A DNA stretch of 64,000 bases, taken from an uncultured Vampirovibrio sp. (lineage in GTDB: Bacteria > Cyanobacteriota > Vampirovibrionia > Gastranaerophilales > Gastranaerophilaceae). The stretch spans positions 496,001 to 560,000 of the forward strand of contig CAJTPW010000001.1 in the NCBI GenBank assembly GCA_910578465.1, given 5' to 3'. Position 1 is the stretch's first letter. The number at the start of each line of letters is the position of its first letter. A model generated the notes under the pieces. It was not told where the DNA came from and searched no databases. It saw only the letters and a program-made list of their open reading frames with translations. Below, one piece after another: positions 6,871 to 14,762 of the stretch. A program made the position numbers and the translations under genes.

Positions 6871-8646
6871 CTATAGTTTTACAGGGTTTCTGAGCCTTAT
6901 GTGGAGTTCTCTTAACTGTTCCTCGCTTGCAACTCCGGGTGCATTTGTCATCAAATCCTTTGCCTGAGAGTTTTTCGGGAATGCAATAACATCTCTTATT
7001 GAATTAGACCTTGTTAAAAGTGCTACAAGTCTGTCTAACCCGAGTGCAAGGCCGCCATGCGGAGGTGTTCCGTATTGGAATGCCGTTACAAGGAATTCAA
7101 ATTTTTCTTTAATGTCTTCATCACTTAAGCCGAGAGCTTTAAAGATTTTTTCCTGAATTTCGGCATCATGGATTCTGATTGAGCCGCCGCCAAGTTCGTT
7201 TCCGTTATAAACAACGTCGTATGCGATTGATTTTACGTTGCCTTTATCGTTTTCAAGCTTATCCACATCTTCAAGTGCGGGCATTGTGAAAGGATGGTGA
7301 ACGGATACAAATCTGTCATCTTCTTCGGAATATTCAAACAACGGGAAATCCACAACCCAAAGCAGGTCATGTTTGTCCTTGTCAATCAGGCCGAGTCTGT
7401 CGCCAAAGTATAGTCTGAAACGGCCAAGGACATCAAAAACAACCTTCGGTTTATCTGCTACAAAGAATACGATATCGCCTTTTTCAGCATTTGCACGTGT
7501 CTGAATTTCGTTTATCTGCTCTTCGTTTAAGAACTTAAATACGGGTGATTTAACACTGCCGTCTTCAAGGTATGTTACCCATGCAAGGCCCTTGGCACCG
7601 AATTTTATTGCAAGATTTCGAACATCATCCATTTCTTTTCTTGAATATCCTGCAATCCCGGGGATTTTAATTGCGCGAACGGTTCCGCCTGCATTAATTA
7701 CGTTTTTGAATGCTTCAAAGGTGGAAGCCTGCATAATATCGGTTACATCGAAAAGTTCAAGGCCAAATCTTGTATCAGGCTTATCGGAACCGTATTTTTC
7801 CATCGCCTCTTTCCATGTGAGACGTTTAAACGGAGTTTGAATTTCAACCCCTGCAGCCTTGAAAGCGTCTTTCAAAAGACCTTCCGTCATATTCAAAATG
7901 TCTTCCTGTTCTACAAAGCTCATTTCAATATCAACCTGTGTAAATTCGGGCTGTCTGTCAGACCTTAAATCCTCATCTCTAAAGCATTTTGCGATTTGAT
8001 AATATTTTTCAATTCCGCCTACCATTAAAAGCTGTTTGAAAATTTGGGGAGATTGCGGAAGGGCAAAGAATTTTCCGTCAAAAACGCGGCTTGGAACAAG
8101 ATAATCTCTTGCGCCTTCGGGTGTTGTTTTAATTAATATCGGGGTTTCAACCTCCATAAAATCAAGCCCGTTCAAATAATTTCTTATGGCCGTTACGATT
8201 TTATGTCTTAATTTGAGGTTATTAAGCATTTTTTCGGATCTTAAATCCAAGTATCTGTATTTTAATCTTATATCTTCAGACACCGTTTCATCGTCCAAAA
8301 CAAAAGGAATAGCCTTCGATTGGGACAGAATTTTAATTTCGTTCGGGTAAATTTCAATCGTCCCTGTTTTAAGGCGGTCATTTATGGTGTCATCAGGACG
8401 TTTTGAAACAATCCCTTTAACCTGAACAACAAATTCGCTTCTCAATTTGCCGAATGTCTCGTAAACTTCGGGGTTTACTTTCGGGTCCGCAACGACTTGA
8501 AATAAGCCGCTTCTGTCTCTTATTTCAACAAAAATAATGCCGCCAAGGTCTCTGACTGTTGAAACCCAGCCTGCAAGCGTACATTCTTTTCCGATAAATT
8601 CTTCTGTCACTTCCGTGCAATTTTGTTTTTTATAGGTCAATTCCAT
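6871..8646 (-). CDS. aspS: Aspartyl-tRNA synthetase
   Basis: A 591-residue class IIb synthetase of the bacterial type that charges tRNA-Asp. It has the N-terminal OB-fold anticodon-binding domain (about 1-105), the catalytic core with motif 2 'FRDEDLRSDRQPEFTQ', the bacterial GAD insertion (about 290-400) and motif 3 'GLALGLDRLVALL' near the end. Length and order match the family. Whether it also mischarges tRNA-Asn cannot be told here. The start has AAGGA about 10 bases upstream, and a TATAAT lies at 8686-8691 on the minus strand. Confidence 0.98.
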   Translation of the reverse strand: MELTYKKQNCTEVTEEFIGKECTLAGWVSTVRDLGGIIFVEIRDRSGLFQVVADPKVNPEVYETFGKLRSEFVVQVKGIVSKRPDDTINDRLKTGTIEIYPNEIKILSQSKAIPFVLDDETVSEDIRLKYRYLDLRSEKMLNNLKLRHKIVTAIRNYLNGLDFMEVETPILIKTTPEGARDYLVPSRVFDGKFFALPQSPQIFKQLLMVGGIEKYYQIAKCFRDEDLRSDRQPEFTQVDIEMSFVEQEDILNMTEGLLKDAFKAAGVEIQTPFKRLTWKEAMEKYGSDKPDTRFGLELFDVTDIMQASTFEAFKNVINAGGTVRAIKIPGIAGYSRKEMDDVRNLAIKFGAKGLAWVTYLEDGSVKSPVFKFLNEEQINEIQTRANAEKGDIVFFVADKPKVVFDVLGRFRLYFGDRLGLIDKDKHDLLWVVDFPLFEYSEEDDRFVSVHHPFTMPALEDVDKLENDKGNVKSIAYDVVYNGNELGGGSIRIHDAEIQEKIFKALGLSDEDIKEKFEFLVTAFQYGTPPHGGLALGLDRLVALLTRSNSIRDVIAFPKNSQAKDLMTNAPGVASEEQLRELHIRLRNPVKL

Positions 8647-8761
8647 AAAACTTCGTCCTTTAATATTCTTTGTATCTTTAATCTGATTATAAAATAAAAA
8701 TAATAAATTGTATTTTTTTTATCAATTGATTGGCGTAAAAAATATGCTGCGTAAATTTTCC

Positions 8762-8789
8762 TTGTTTTCTGCTAATTTTGTAATAAAAT
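8762..8789 (+). promoter_or_regulatory. metK promoter
   Basis: TTGTTT (8762-8767), a 16-bp spacer and TAAAAT (8784-8789). Transcription would start near 8796, directly before the first hairpin of the metK leader, which supports both calls. Confidence 0.55.
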
Positions 8790-8796
8790 GTTTTTG

Positions 8797-8870
8797 ATAC
8801 GGAAATTGTCCGTAGAATATAGGGCCGGGTCGGAATTAAAAACCTTACCGGCTTAAAATAGAAATTAAGG
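8797..8870 (+). promoter_or_regulatory. metK leader RNA with H-type pseudoknot over the ribosome-binding site (candidate riboswitch)
   Basis: The leader starts with a perfect hairpin TACGGA/TCCGTA (8797-8813). It is followed by stem GCCGG (8824-8828) with CCGGC (8848-8852). The end of that stem's loop, CCTTA (8843-8847), pairs perfectly with TAAGG (8866-8870), the Shine-Dalgarno sequence of metK. The two stems abut with no gap, giving an H-type pseudoknot with loops of 14 and 13 bases. This is the architecture of small translational riboswitches such as SAM-II and SAM/SAH, whose genes include metK. I could not match it to a known class base by base. SAM as ligand is inference. Confidence 0.6.
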
Positions 8871-8879
8871 AGAAGAATT

Positions 8880-10145
8880 ATGGCACTTAAAAACTTTTTA
8901 TTTACATCAGAATCTGTTACGGAAGGCCACCCCGACAAGGTTTGCGACCAAATTTCAGACGCGATTCTGGATGAATTTTTAACAAAAGACCCGAATTCAA
9001 GAGTTGCAGCGGAAACCACCGTAACAACAGGTATGGCGCTTGTTTGCGGCGAAATTTCATCAAGCTGCTATGTTGATATCCCATCTGTTGTAAGAAACAC
9101 AATTAAATCAATCGGATACAAAGGCGAAGAAGGCGGCGGTTTTGACTATAAGACCTGCGCTGTTCTTACAAGTATTGACGAACAGTCTACAGACATCGCA
9201 GGCGGTGTAAACAAAGCCCTTGAAGCCAGAAACGATAATTCGGACGTTTCAACATCAGAAACCGATGATATCGGCGCAGGAGACCAGGGGATTATGTTTG
9301 GTTATGCCTGCAATGAAACCCCCGAATTGATGCCTCTGCCTATATCTTTGGCGCACAGATTGTCTTTCAGACTTGCAGAAATCAGAAAACAGCACATTGT
9401 AAACTATTTAAGGCCCGATGGCAAATCTCAGGTGACTGTTGAATACAGGGAAGGAAAACCCTATAGAATTGATACTATTGTTCTCTCAACCCAGCATGAC
9501 CCTGAAATTAACGGAGTTTCAGATAACAAACGTGTTCAGGAAATTATTCGTGAAGACCTTATAAAATATGTTATAGACTATGTTTTCCAAAATGAGGCAA
9601 TTAAGCCTGACAGCTCAACAAAATATTTAATCAACCCTTCAGGAAGGTTTGTAATCGGCGGTCCGCAGGGAGATGCTGGTCTTACGGGAAGAAAAATCAT
9701 TGTTGATACTTACGGCGGATACGCTCGTCATGGCGGCGGCGCATTTTCTGGAAAAGACCCGACCAAGGTGGATAGAAGCGCTGCATACGCTGCCAGATGG
9801 GTTGCAAAAAATATTGTTGCGGCAGGTTTGGCTGAAAAATGCGAAATTGAACTTGCTTATGCAATCGGTGTAAGCCGCCCCGTATCAGTTCTTGTGGATA
9901 CATTCGGAACAGGAAAAGTTTCAGATGAAGCATTAAGCGAAATCGTTCAAAGAAACTTTGATTTGAGACCGAATGCAATTATAAAGCAGTTTGATTTAAG
10001 AAACCTGCCTGCTAAAAACGGCGGCAGATTCTATTCAAAGCTTGCGGCCTACGGACATATCGGAAGAACCGATTTTGTTGTTCCCTGGGAAGAAACCCAA
10101 ATGGCAGCAAAGCTTGAAGCCGAAACTCTTGCGCTTCAAGCGTAG
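8880..10145 (+). CDS. metK: S-adenosylmethionine synthetase
   Basis: A 421-residue enzyme that makes S-adenosylmethionine from methionine and ATP, the cell's main methyl donor. Visible signatures are 'TEGHPDK' (14-20), the '[12 protein letters not shown]' loop (132-143) and the phosphate-binding '[18 protein letters not shown]'. It is a little longer than the E. coli enzyme, mostly through an insertion around residues 110-130. AAGGAG precedes the ATG, and this site is the one caught in the leader pseudoknot. A DciA-like gene follows 40 bp later with no terminator between, so they may be co-transcribed. Confidence 0.98.
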   Translation: MALKNFLFTSESVTEGHPDKVCDQISDAILDEFLTKDPNSRVAAETTVTTGMALVCGEISSSCYVDIPSVVRNTIKSIGYKGEEGGGFDYKTCAVLTSIDEQSTDIAGGVNKALEARNDNSDVSTSETDDIGAGDQGIMFGYACNETPELMPLPISLAHRLSFRLAEIRKQHIVNYLRPDGKSQVTVEYREGKPYRIDTIVLSTQHDPEINGVSDNKRVQEIIREDLIKYVIDYVFQNEAIKPDSSTKYLINPSGRFVIGGPQGDAGLTGRKIIVDTYGGYARHGGGAFSGKDPTKVDRSAAYAARWVAKNIVAAGLAEKCEIELAYAIGVSRPVSVLVDTFGTGKVSDEALSEIVQRNFDLRPNAIIKQFDLRNLPAKNGGRFYSKLAAYGHIGRTDFVVPWEETQMAAKLEAETLALQA

Positions 10146-10185
10146 AAAATAAACAAAAATAAATTACTAAAAGCAAGGTAAAAAG

Positions 10186-10767
10186 TTGACATACAGTGAA
10201 TTTACAAAACTTGCGGATATTTTAAACGAGTCTGTTCTTGCCGACAAAAGGTATGAACAGGCTCTTAATAAATGCGTATCCTGCAGCATGCTTTTTGGTT
10301 TCTGGGGAAACATTGTCGGAAAAAGGTTTGAAAAAATTTCCATTCCTTATGATTTTAAGAAAACAACACTTTTTGTTTCGGTCATGAGCTCTGCTGTTGT
10401 GCAGGAGCTGACTTTTTATAAGGCTGATTTATTAAAAAAACTTGAACCTTATGCTAAGGGGTTAAATTTTACAATAAATGATATCAGATTCGATTATAAA
10501 AATTGGCAGAGTGTAAAAAACAGTATTAATTCAGACACAAATCAATCAAACGGTTCAAAAGCTTTTGATATCGATACTCCAAGCTATTATACAGAAAAAG
10601 ATTACGAAACGATTGGTTTGGATAATAGTGAAAAAGAAGAGTTTGAAAGACTGAGAAAAAGCTTTGAAGAAAATGAATTTTTATCGGATAAGCTCAGGGA
10701 AAAAATGTATAATAATGCGCTTATACAGTATAAAGCGCAAAAACTCAGAGGCAAGGAAAAAGCATAA
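10186..10767 (+). CDS. DUF721/DciA-like protein (putative replicative helicase loader)
   Basis: A 193-residue protein. Residues 1-105 carry the DUF721/DciA pattern: an N-terminal helix, 'FGFWGNIVGKRF' (W in the 'W..ivG' position) and 'TLFVSVMSSAVVQELTFYK', which matches the conserved '..l.v.v.sp.waqeL...' core. DciA is the ancestral loader of the DnaB helicase in many bacteria without DnaC or DnaI. The C-terminal 80 residues are charged, helical and probably flexible. The start is TTG with AAGGT about 7 bases upstream. Function by family only. Confidence 0.75.
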   Translation: MTYSEFTKLADILNESVLADKRYEQALNKCVSCSMLFGFWGNIVGKRFEKISIPYDFKKTTLFVSVMSSAVVQELTFYKADLLKKLEPYAKGLNFTINDIRFDYKNWQSVKNSINSDTNQSNGSKAFDIDTPSYYTEKDYETIGLDNSEKEEFERLRKSFEENEFLSDKLREKMYNNALIQYKAQKLRGKEKA

Positions 10768-10862
10768 AATTGCAATTTTTGGTTACATTCTGGAAAAAAC
10801 TTTAAAAATTTAATAAAATAAAAATTAGTATTGCCAAAATTTAAACAATAGGAGAAAACAAA

Positions 10863-11120
10863 GTGGCCGAAGGTAAAAAGGTAGTAACTTTTGGAAAAAA
10901 GCAAAGCAAAGAAGAGAAAAAAGCGCAGCCGCCGCTTGAATATTGCAGTTTTTGCAAGCGCCCTAATACGGAAGTGCCAAAGATGGTGAAAGGGCCCGAT
11001 GTTAATATTTGTTCCGAATGTGTCTTAATTGCAGTTCAGTACTTGATTTTACAGGATGGCGTATTATCGGGTCAGGCGCAAAAGATTTTAGATCTTTTGT
11101 GGGGTGTTAAAGATAAGTAA
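10863..11120 (+). CDS. Stand-alone ClpX-type C4 zinc-finger protein
   Basis: An 85-residue protein consisting of a basic N-terminus (1-24) and a zinc-binding domain with C28-x2-C31 and C50-x2-C53, reading 'YCSFCKRPNTEVPKMVKGP' and 'NICSECV'. This is the N-terminal substrate- and adaptor-binding domain of the ClpX unfoldase, but without an AAA+ domain. A free-standing copy could compete with or feed ClpX, or bind DNA or RNA. That is inference. The start is GTG, set by AGGAG 8-12 bases upstream. It heads a likely operon with the helical protein, ruvX and DUF1292. Confidence 0.8.
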   Translation: MAEGKKVVTFGKKQSKEEKKAQPPLEYCSFCKRPNTEVPKMVKGPDVNICSECVLIAVQYLILQDGVLSGQAQKILDLLWGVKDK

Positions 11121-11134
11121 GATTGAAGCACGGA

Positions 11135-12790
11135 ATGAGTGAAAGCAAAATTCAAATCAGGGCTCATATTCTGCAGGAAATTTCAAAATTAAGAAGTATT
11201 CCTGCCGTATCCGATAAGGATATCGAGGCTGCTATTTCAAATTTATCCCAAATTGAGGATAAAACTTTTTTGTGCACAACGATTTTAAAAGAAATTGACG
11301 GCACAATTGTTTATTTTGACGGTATTCTGGGAATTTTGGCGCTTCATTTGGCTCATTGTGTTCTTGAAAAGTGCGTTTTTGTTTTTCTTGAAAAAAACGA
11401 TGTCAGTGATGAAAAAAAACTTTTTTTAATAAACCTCCTGACGCAGGCAGGTATAACTGTTGATTCGAATTTAATTCATCTTTATATAAAAGACCCTGAT
11501 ACAATTATAGATTTAGAGACCGAACGTTTTTTAAAAATGGCCGAGGTGAATCCCGAAGCTCAAATTGATTTTTTGGATTTTTACTACGGTGTTTCAAAAA
11601 ATGACAGAGATATTCTTCTGGATTCAATCATAAATGATTATTCGGGCGATTTGCTTGCAAATATTTTAACTCCGCTCATTTATTCTCTTGATGATAAGGA
11701 GGGACTTAAAATGTGCATGGAGGGGCTTTTAAAATCAAAGTCATATCTTGCTTATGCGCCTCTTAGCTGGCTTGTTCAATCATCAGATGATGTTCATATC
11801 GCGTCTCTTGCAAAAAAGACAAAAAATGAGCTTAAAATTGCGGGTCTTAGAAAAGAAATAACCACGCTTGAATATTATAAAGAATTATTTAAAAATTCAA
11901 AGCCGCTGACACCTTTTGTATCGTCAATTGATGGAAGTTCAAACTTTTCTTTTGTTTTTGCAAGAGAGTATGAAAATGGCAGTGTATTAACCTTTTTTAC
12001 CGTTTTAAATTTGGAATACGGTCCGATATCCTGTTTCGGTTTTTCAAATATTTCCAAAAAAGAATATAAAAATATTTTATCCCGCTTTTTTAAGGATACG
12101 GAAAAAATTCCCCTGACACCTGAATTTGCGAAGAGTTTGACAGATGAGCTCACCTCTTTCGGGTTAAAAAAGAATGCTGATATTCCATACGAATTTTTTT
12201 GCTGGCGTCAGCTGATGTATGATATAGAACCTTTGGAGACAGAGCTTTTTGAATATATGAAGAAAAATCTTTGTTCTATGCAAGAATTGAGCAGCGGGGA
12301 TATTAAAAGGGCTCTAAATTCAGATTACGGGGTGAGCTGGTTCTTTCGTGCAAGCGAAGAAATATGCCCTGAATTTTTAGGATTAACAAATAAAATTCTT
12401 GCCTTAGATGAAGATGAGTTTGAAAAAATCGAAAATTTAACAAAAGAATTTTTAGAAAGCGAAAATGTAATTTTATTGTTAAATGAGCTCAAAACAAGGT
12501 TTTTATATCAGGCATATTTTTTAAAATGTTTGGATTTTAAAAATCTTTCATCCCTTTTTTATTCAATTTACAACGAAGCCAAAATTAAAAACACGGGTGA
12601 AAATTCTTTTCTTATGTTTGCCGAATTTTCAATCAAAAGAAGTATATATGAATTTTTCTTAAACCTTGAGGCGGTGAAAAATGCCTCAAAGCAAGAAAAT
12701 ATATTTTTGAAGAAAAGAAAGTTTGAAAATTTTGATTTTAATTCAAAAAAGATGTTAAAATTGATTGAGACAAAATGGATAACAAATTAA
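11135..12790 (+). CDS. Large helical protein of unknown function
   Basis: I do not recognise this 551-residue protein. It has no signal peptide or membrane helix, is rich in Leu, Lys and Glu, and appears almost entirely alpha-helical, with HEAT-like stretches in the first 230 residues. The middle (about 250-330) contains 'FSFVFAREYENGSVLTFF', which looks like a small beta insertion. The ATG at 11135 is chosen. An in-frame TTG at 11123, two bases after the previous stop, would add four residues, and neither has a clear ribosome-binding site. Its 3' end overlaps ruvX by 16 bp, so the two are translationally coupled. A conserved position beside ruvX would hint at a DNA- or RNA-related role, unproven. 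Confidence 0.65.
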   Translation: MSESKIQIRAHILQEISKLRSIPAVSDKDIEAAISNLSQIEDKTFLCTTILKEIDGTIVYFDGILGILALHLAHCVLEKCVFVFLEKNDVSDEKKLFLINLLTQAGITVDSNLIHLYIKDPDTIIDLETERFLKMAEVNPEAQIDFLDFYYGVSKNDRDILLDSIINDYSGDLLANILTPLIYSLDDKEGLKMCMEGLLKSKSYLAYAPLSWLVQSSDDVHIASLAKKTKNELKIAGLRKEITTLEYYKELFKNSKPLTPFVSSIDGSSNFSFVFAREYENGSVLTFFTVLNLEYGPISCFGFSNISKKEYKNILSRFFKDTEKIPLTPEFAKSLTDELTSFGLKKNADIPYEFFCWRQLMYDIEPLETELFEYMKKNLCSMQELSSGDIKRALNSDYGVSWFFRASEEICPEFLGLTNKILALDEDEFEKIENLTKEFLESENVILLLNELKTRFLYQAYFLKCLDFKNLSSLFYSIYNEAKIKNTGENSFLMFAEFSIKRSIYEFFLNLEAVKNASKQENIFLKKRKFENFDFNSKKMLKLIETKWITN

Positions 12791-13191
12791 ACAGGATTTT
12801 AGCTTTGGATATTGGCGACAAAAGGATTGGCGCTGCGTTCAGCGATCCTTTCGGGCTTTTTGTTTCAAAAAGTGAACTCATCTTAAGAGAAAACGATAAA
12901 AAAGCACTTGATTTGATTGAAAAGCTTTGTATTGAAAATAATGTACAAAAAATCTTAATCGGGGTTCCGTATAATATGGACGGTTCTTTTGGTTTTCAGG
13001 CAAAGAAAAATGTTGAATTCATAGAGCCCCTGAAAGAAAAATATGAAATAATCTACAGGGATGAAAGACTTACCTCTTTTCAGGCTGAGGAAGCTCTGAA
13101 GCTTGAAGGAGCCAAATATACCAAAAATAAAGGTCTTGTGGATATGAGAAGTGCGTGTATAATTTTAGAAGATTATTTAGGAGAACAATAA
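12775..13191 (+). CDS. ruvX: RuvX/YqgF-family Holliday junction resolvase / pre-16S rRNA nuclease
   Basis: A 138-residue RNase H-fold nuclease. The metal-binding residues sit in 'ILALDIGDKRIG' (D11), 'LIGVPYNMDGS' and 'DERLTSFQAEEAL', with 'GLVDMRSACIILEDYL' closing the fold. The family processes the 5' end of 16S rRNA and has also been named a putative Holliday junction resolvase. It overlaps the preceding gene by 16 bp, and its TAA overlaps the next ATG (TAATG), so the cluster is tightly coupled. Confidence 0.93.
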   Translation: MDNKLNRILALDIGDKRIGAAFSDPFGLFVSKSELILRENDKKALDLIEKLCIENNVQKILIGVPYNMDGSFGFQAKKNVEFIEPLKEKYEIIYRDERLTSFQAEEALKLEGAKYTKNKGLVDMRSACIILEDYLGEQ

Positions 13192-13505
13192 TGAACAGAT
13201 TTGACGATATGGACAAAAGAGAATTGCAAATAATTACAACCGTTGGTGAAAACGGAGAAGAAGTAAAATTGAAACTTCTTGATATTGTTACCGTGAACGA
13301 TTTTGATTACGCGCTCTTGCTTCCTATTGAAACCGAAACAGACGAGGTCAATGAAGAAGAAAGCGAAGTAATTTTAATGCGTTTAAAACAGGATGCTTCG
13401 GAATACGTCTTTGAAACAATTGAAGACGATGAAGAATTTAACCTTGTAGCTGAAGCCATTCTTGATGAAGAAGGTTATGAAGATGTAGAGGATGAAGAAG
13501 AATAG
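13191..13505 (+). CDS. DUF1292 (YrzB-like) protein
   Basis: A 104-residue acidic protein of the DUF1292 family. The core 'FDYALLLPIE' and 'EVILMRLKQDA..YVFETIEDDEEF' are typical, and the tail is nearly all Glu and Asp. Function is unknown. In Firmicutes the same family (YrzB) also follows the ruvX homologue, so the pairing is old. The ATG at 13191 is preferred over an upstream in-frame ATG because AGGAG lies about 8 bases before it and the ruvX stop overlaps it. The last 31 bp overlap the convergent gene. Confidence 0.85.
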   Translation: MNRFDDMDKRELQIITTVGENGEEVKLKLLDIVTVNDFDYALLLPIETETDEVNEEESEVILMRLKQDASEYVFETIEDDEEFNLVAEAILDEEGYEDVEDEEE

Positions 13506-14548
13506 GAAAATTCTTTTTCATCTTTAAAATCTTTATTAAGGGTACGTTTTTTTCTAAAGAGCATATCGCAGAATGCTTCAAGTCTTGTAACAAAGCCTGC
13601 TTCTCCCGTATGCTCGTCTATTGTTAAATTTAAAAGCGGTTTATTAAAGTTTTTGGATTTTCTTTTAATATCTTCAATCATCAGCGAATCGGGTCCGCAA
13701 CCAAATGCCGTAATTGTGATAAGCCCGTCTATCGAATCGCTTTTTAAATAATGCCCTGCGGCACCTGTCATCTCAAGCTGGTTTGCCCAGTAGAGCTCTG
13801 CTTCAAGCGTGTTTATGCCGTCTTTTAATTGCTCATCGGTTAATTGAAGTGCGCTGTATACATTTACGCCTAAATCTTTGAGTTTTTTAAAGACATCCAT
13901 GCATACTCTTTTATCGTAAATATTGTACCCGTGTGCAACAAGAGCAACGTTTATGCCGTTATTTTCTTCTTTTTTGGAATTGATTACAACCTTGCCTTCT
14001 TTTGCATTTTTGAGTGCGGTCTCAAAAGTTAAATTATGCTGCATCATTACTCTGAAATTGTTATGAAGCACAAAACCTGCCTTCAAGGCCTTTTTGATTT
14101 GTGTTTCATCGGTTATTCCAAAGGGATTAACGGCCTCTTTTAAAAACTCAAATAGCCCGAGATTTTTTTCGGATTTATCCAGAGTTGCCTCGATTAAATT
14201 ATATTCGCCCCTCACAACATTCCTGATTAAATCGGGAAGCCCTCTTATTTTGGAGCAGTTATAAATTTTTGGCGCAACTGATTGAATGGATGGAACGAAA
14301 ATATTTTTTACACCTTTTTCAAGCAGGTTTAAAACATGGCCCACATAAACCTTAATAGGCAGGCATGTTTCGGTTACAACAAGAGAAGCGCCTTCCACCA
14401 GGGTTTTTTTGGTTGTCACGTCCGAAAGTATGATTTTAAATCCCAGGTTTGTAAAAAAGCCGTATAAAAAAGGGAAATAATTGTAATATGTAAGCGCCCT
14501 CGGCATTCCAAGTTCTTTTTCTTTTATAATTCCTGTTGTTTTTGCCAT
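13475..14548 (-). CDS. DUF2229 / acyl-CoA dehydratase activase-related protein
   Basis: A 357-residue cytosolic protein resembling DUF2229, the 2-hydroxyacyl-CoA dehydratase (HgdB/BcrB-like) superfamily module often fused to BadF/BcrA-type ATPases. Features are 'IGMPRAL-like' start 'LGMPRALTYYNYFPF', 'VTETCLPIKVYVGHV', 'FVPSIQSV', and 'TAFGCGPDSLM' near residue 280, with cysteines placed as FeS ligands in the family. The activase ATPase part is absent from this gene. The role is unknown. The Ser/Thr-rich last 12 residues are encoded antisense to the acidic tail of the DUF1292 gene. Confidence 0.75.
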   Translation of the reverse strand: MAKTTGIIKEKELGMPRALTYYNYFPFLYGFFTNLGFKIILSDVTTKKTLVEGASLVVTETCLPIKVYVGHVLNLLEKGVKNIFVPSIQSVAPKIYNCSKIRGLPDLIRNVVRGEYNLIEATLDKSEKNLGLFEFLKEAVNPFGITDETQIKKALKAGFVLHNNFRVMMQHNLTFETALKNAKEGKVVINSKKEENNGINVALVAHGYNIYDKRVCMDVFKKLKDLGVNVYSALQLTDEQLKDGINTLEAELYWANQLEMTGAAGHYLKSDSIDGLITITAFGCGPDSLMIEDIKRKSKNFNKPLLNLTIDEHTGEAGFVTRLEAFCDMLFRKKRTLNKDFKDEKEFSYSSSSSTSS

Positions 14549-14665
14549 CTTAACTGTCTCCGATACTGTTCCCGTTTGCCCTTTAAAAAGTGCTTAAAAC
14601 TTTTGAGAACCTTTACTTATCATACTTTAAACATTAAAAAAATGCACATTTAATGACCATAAAGT

Positions 14666-14693
14666 TTGCATACTTAAAAAAGCTTAATAATAT
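14666..14693 (+). promoter_or_regulatory. Candidate promoter of the M16 peptidase gene
   Basis: TTGCAT, a 16-bp spacer and TAATAT, giving a start near 14700 and a 60-base leader. The rest of the 214-bp gap is AT-rich without other visible signals. Confidence 0.4.
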
Positions 14694-14762
14694 TTTCATA
14701 TTTTATGCAATATTTTCAAGTTTAAGGTTTTATTAAATAAGTATACAGGTGCCTTTTAAAAT

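Noticed and set aside
8700..8880. SAM-I (S-box) riboswitch in the metK leader
   Set aside because: The leader is only about 84 bases from predicted start to ATG, too short for the four-way SAM-I junction, and there is no terminator stem.
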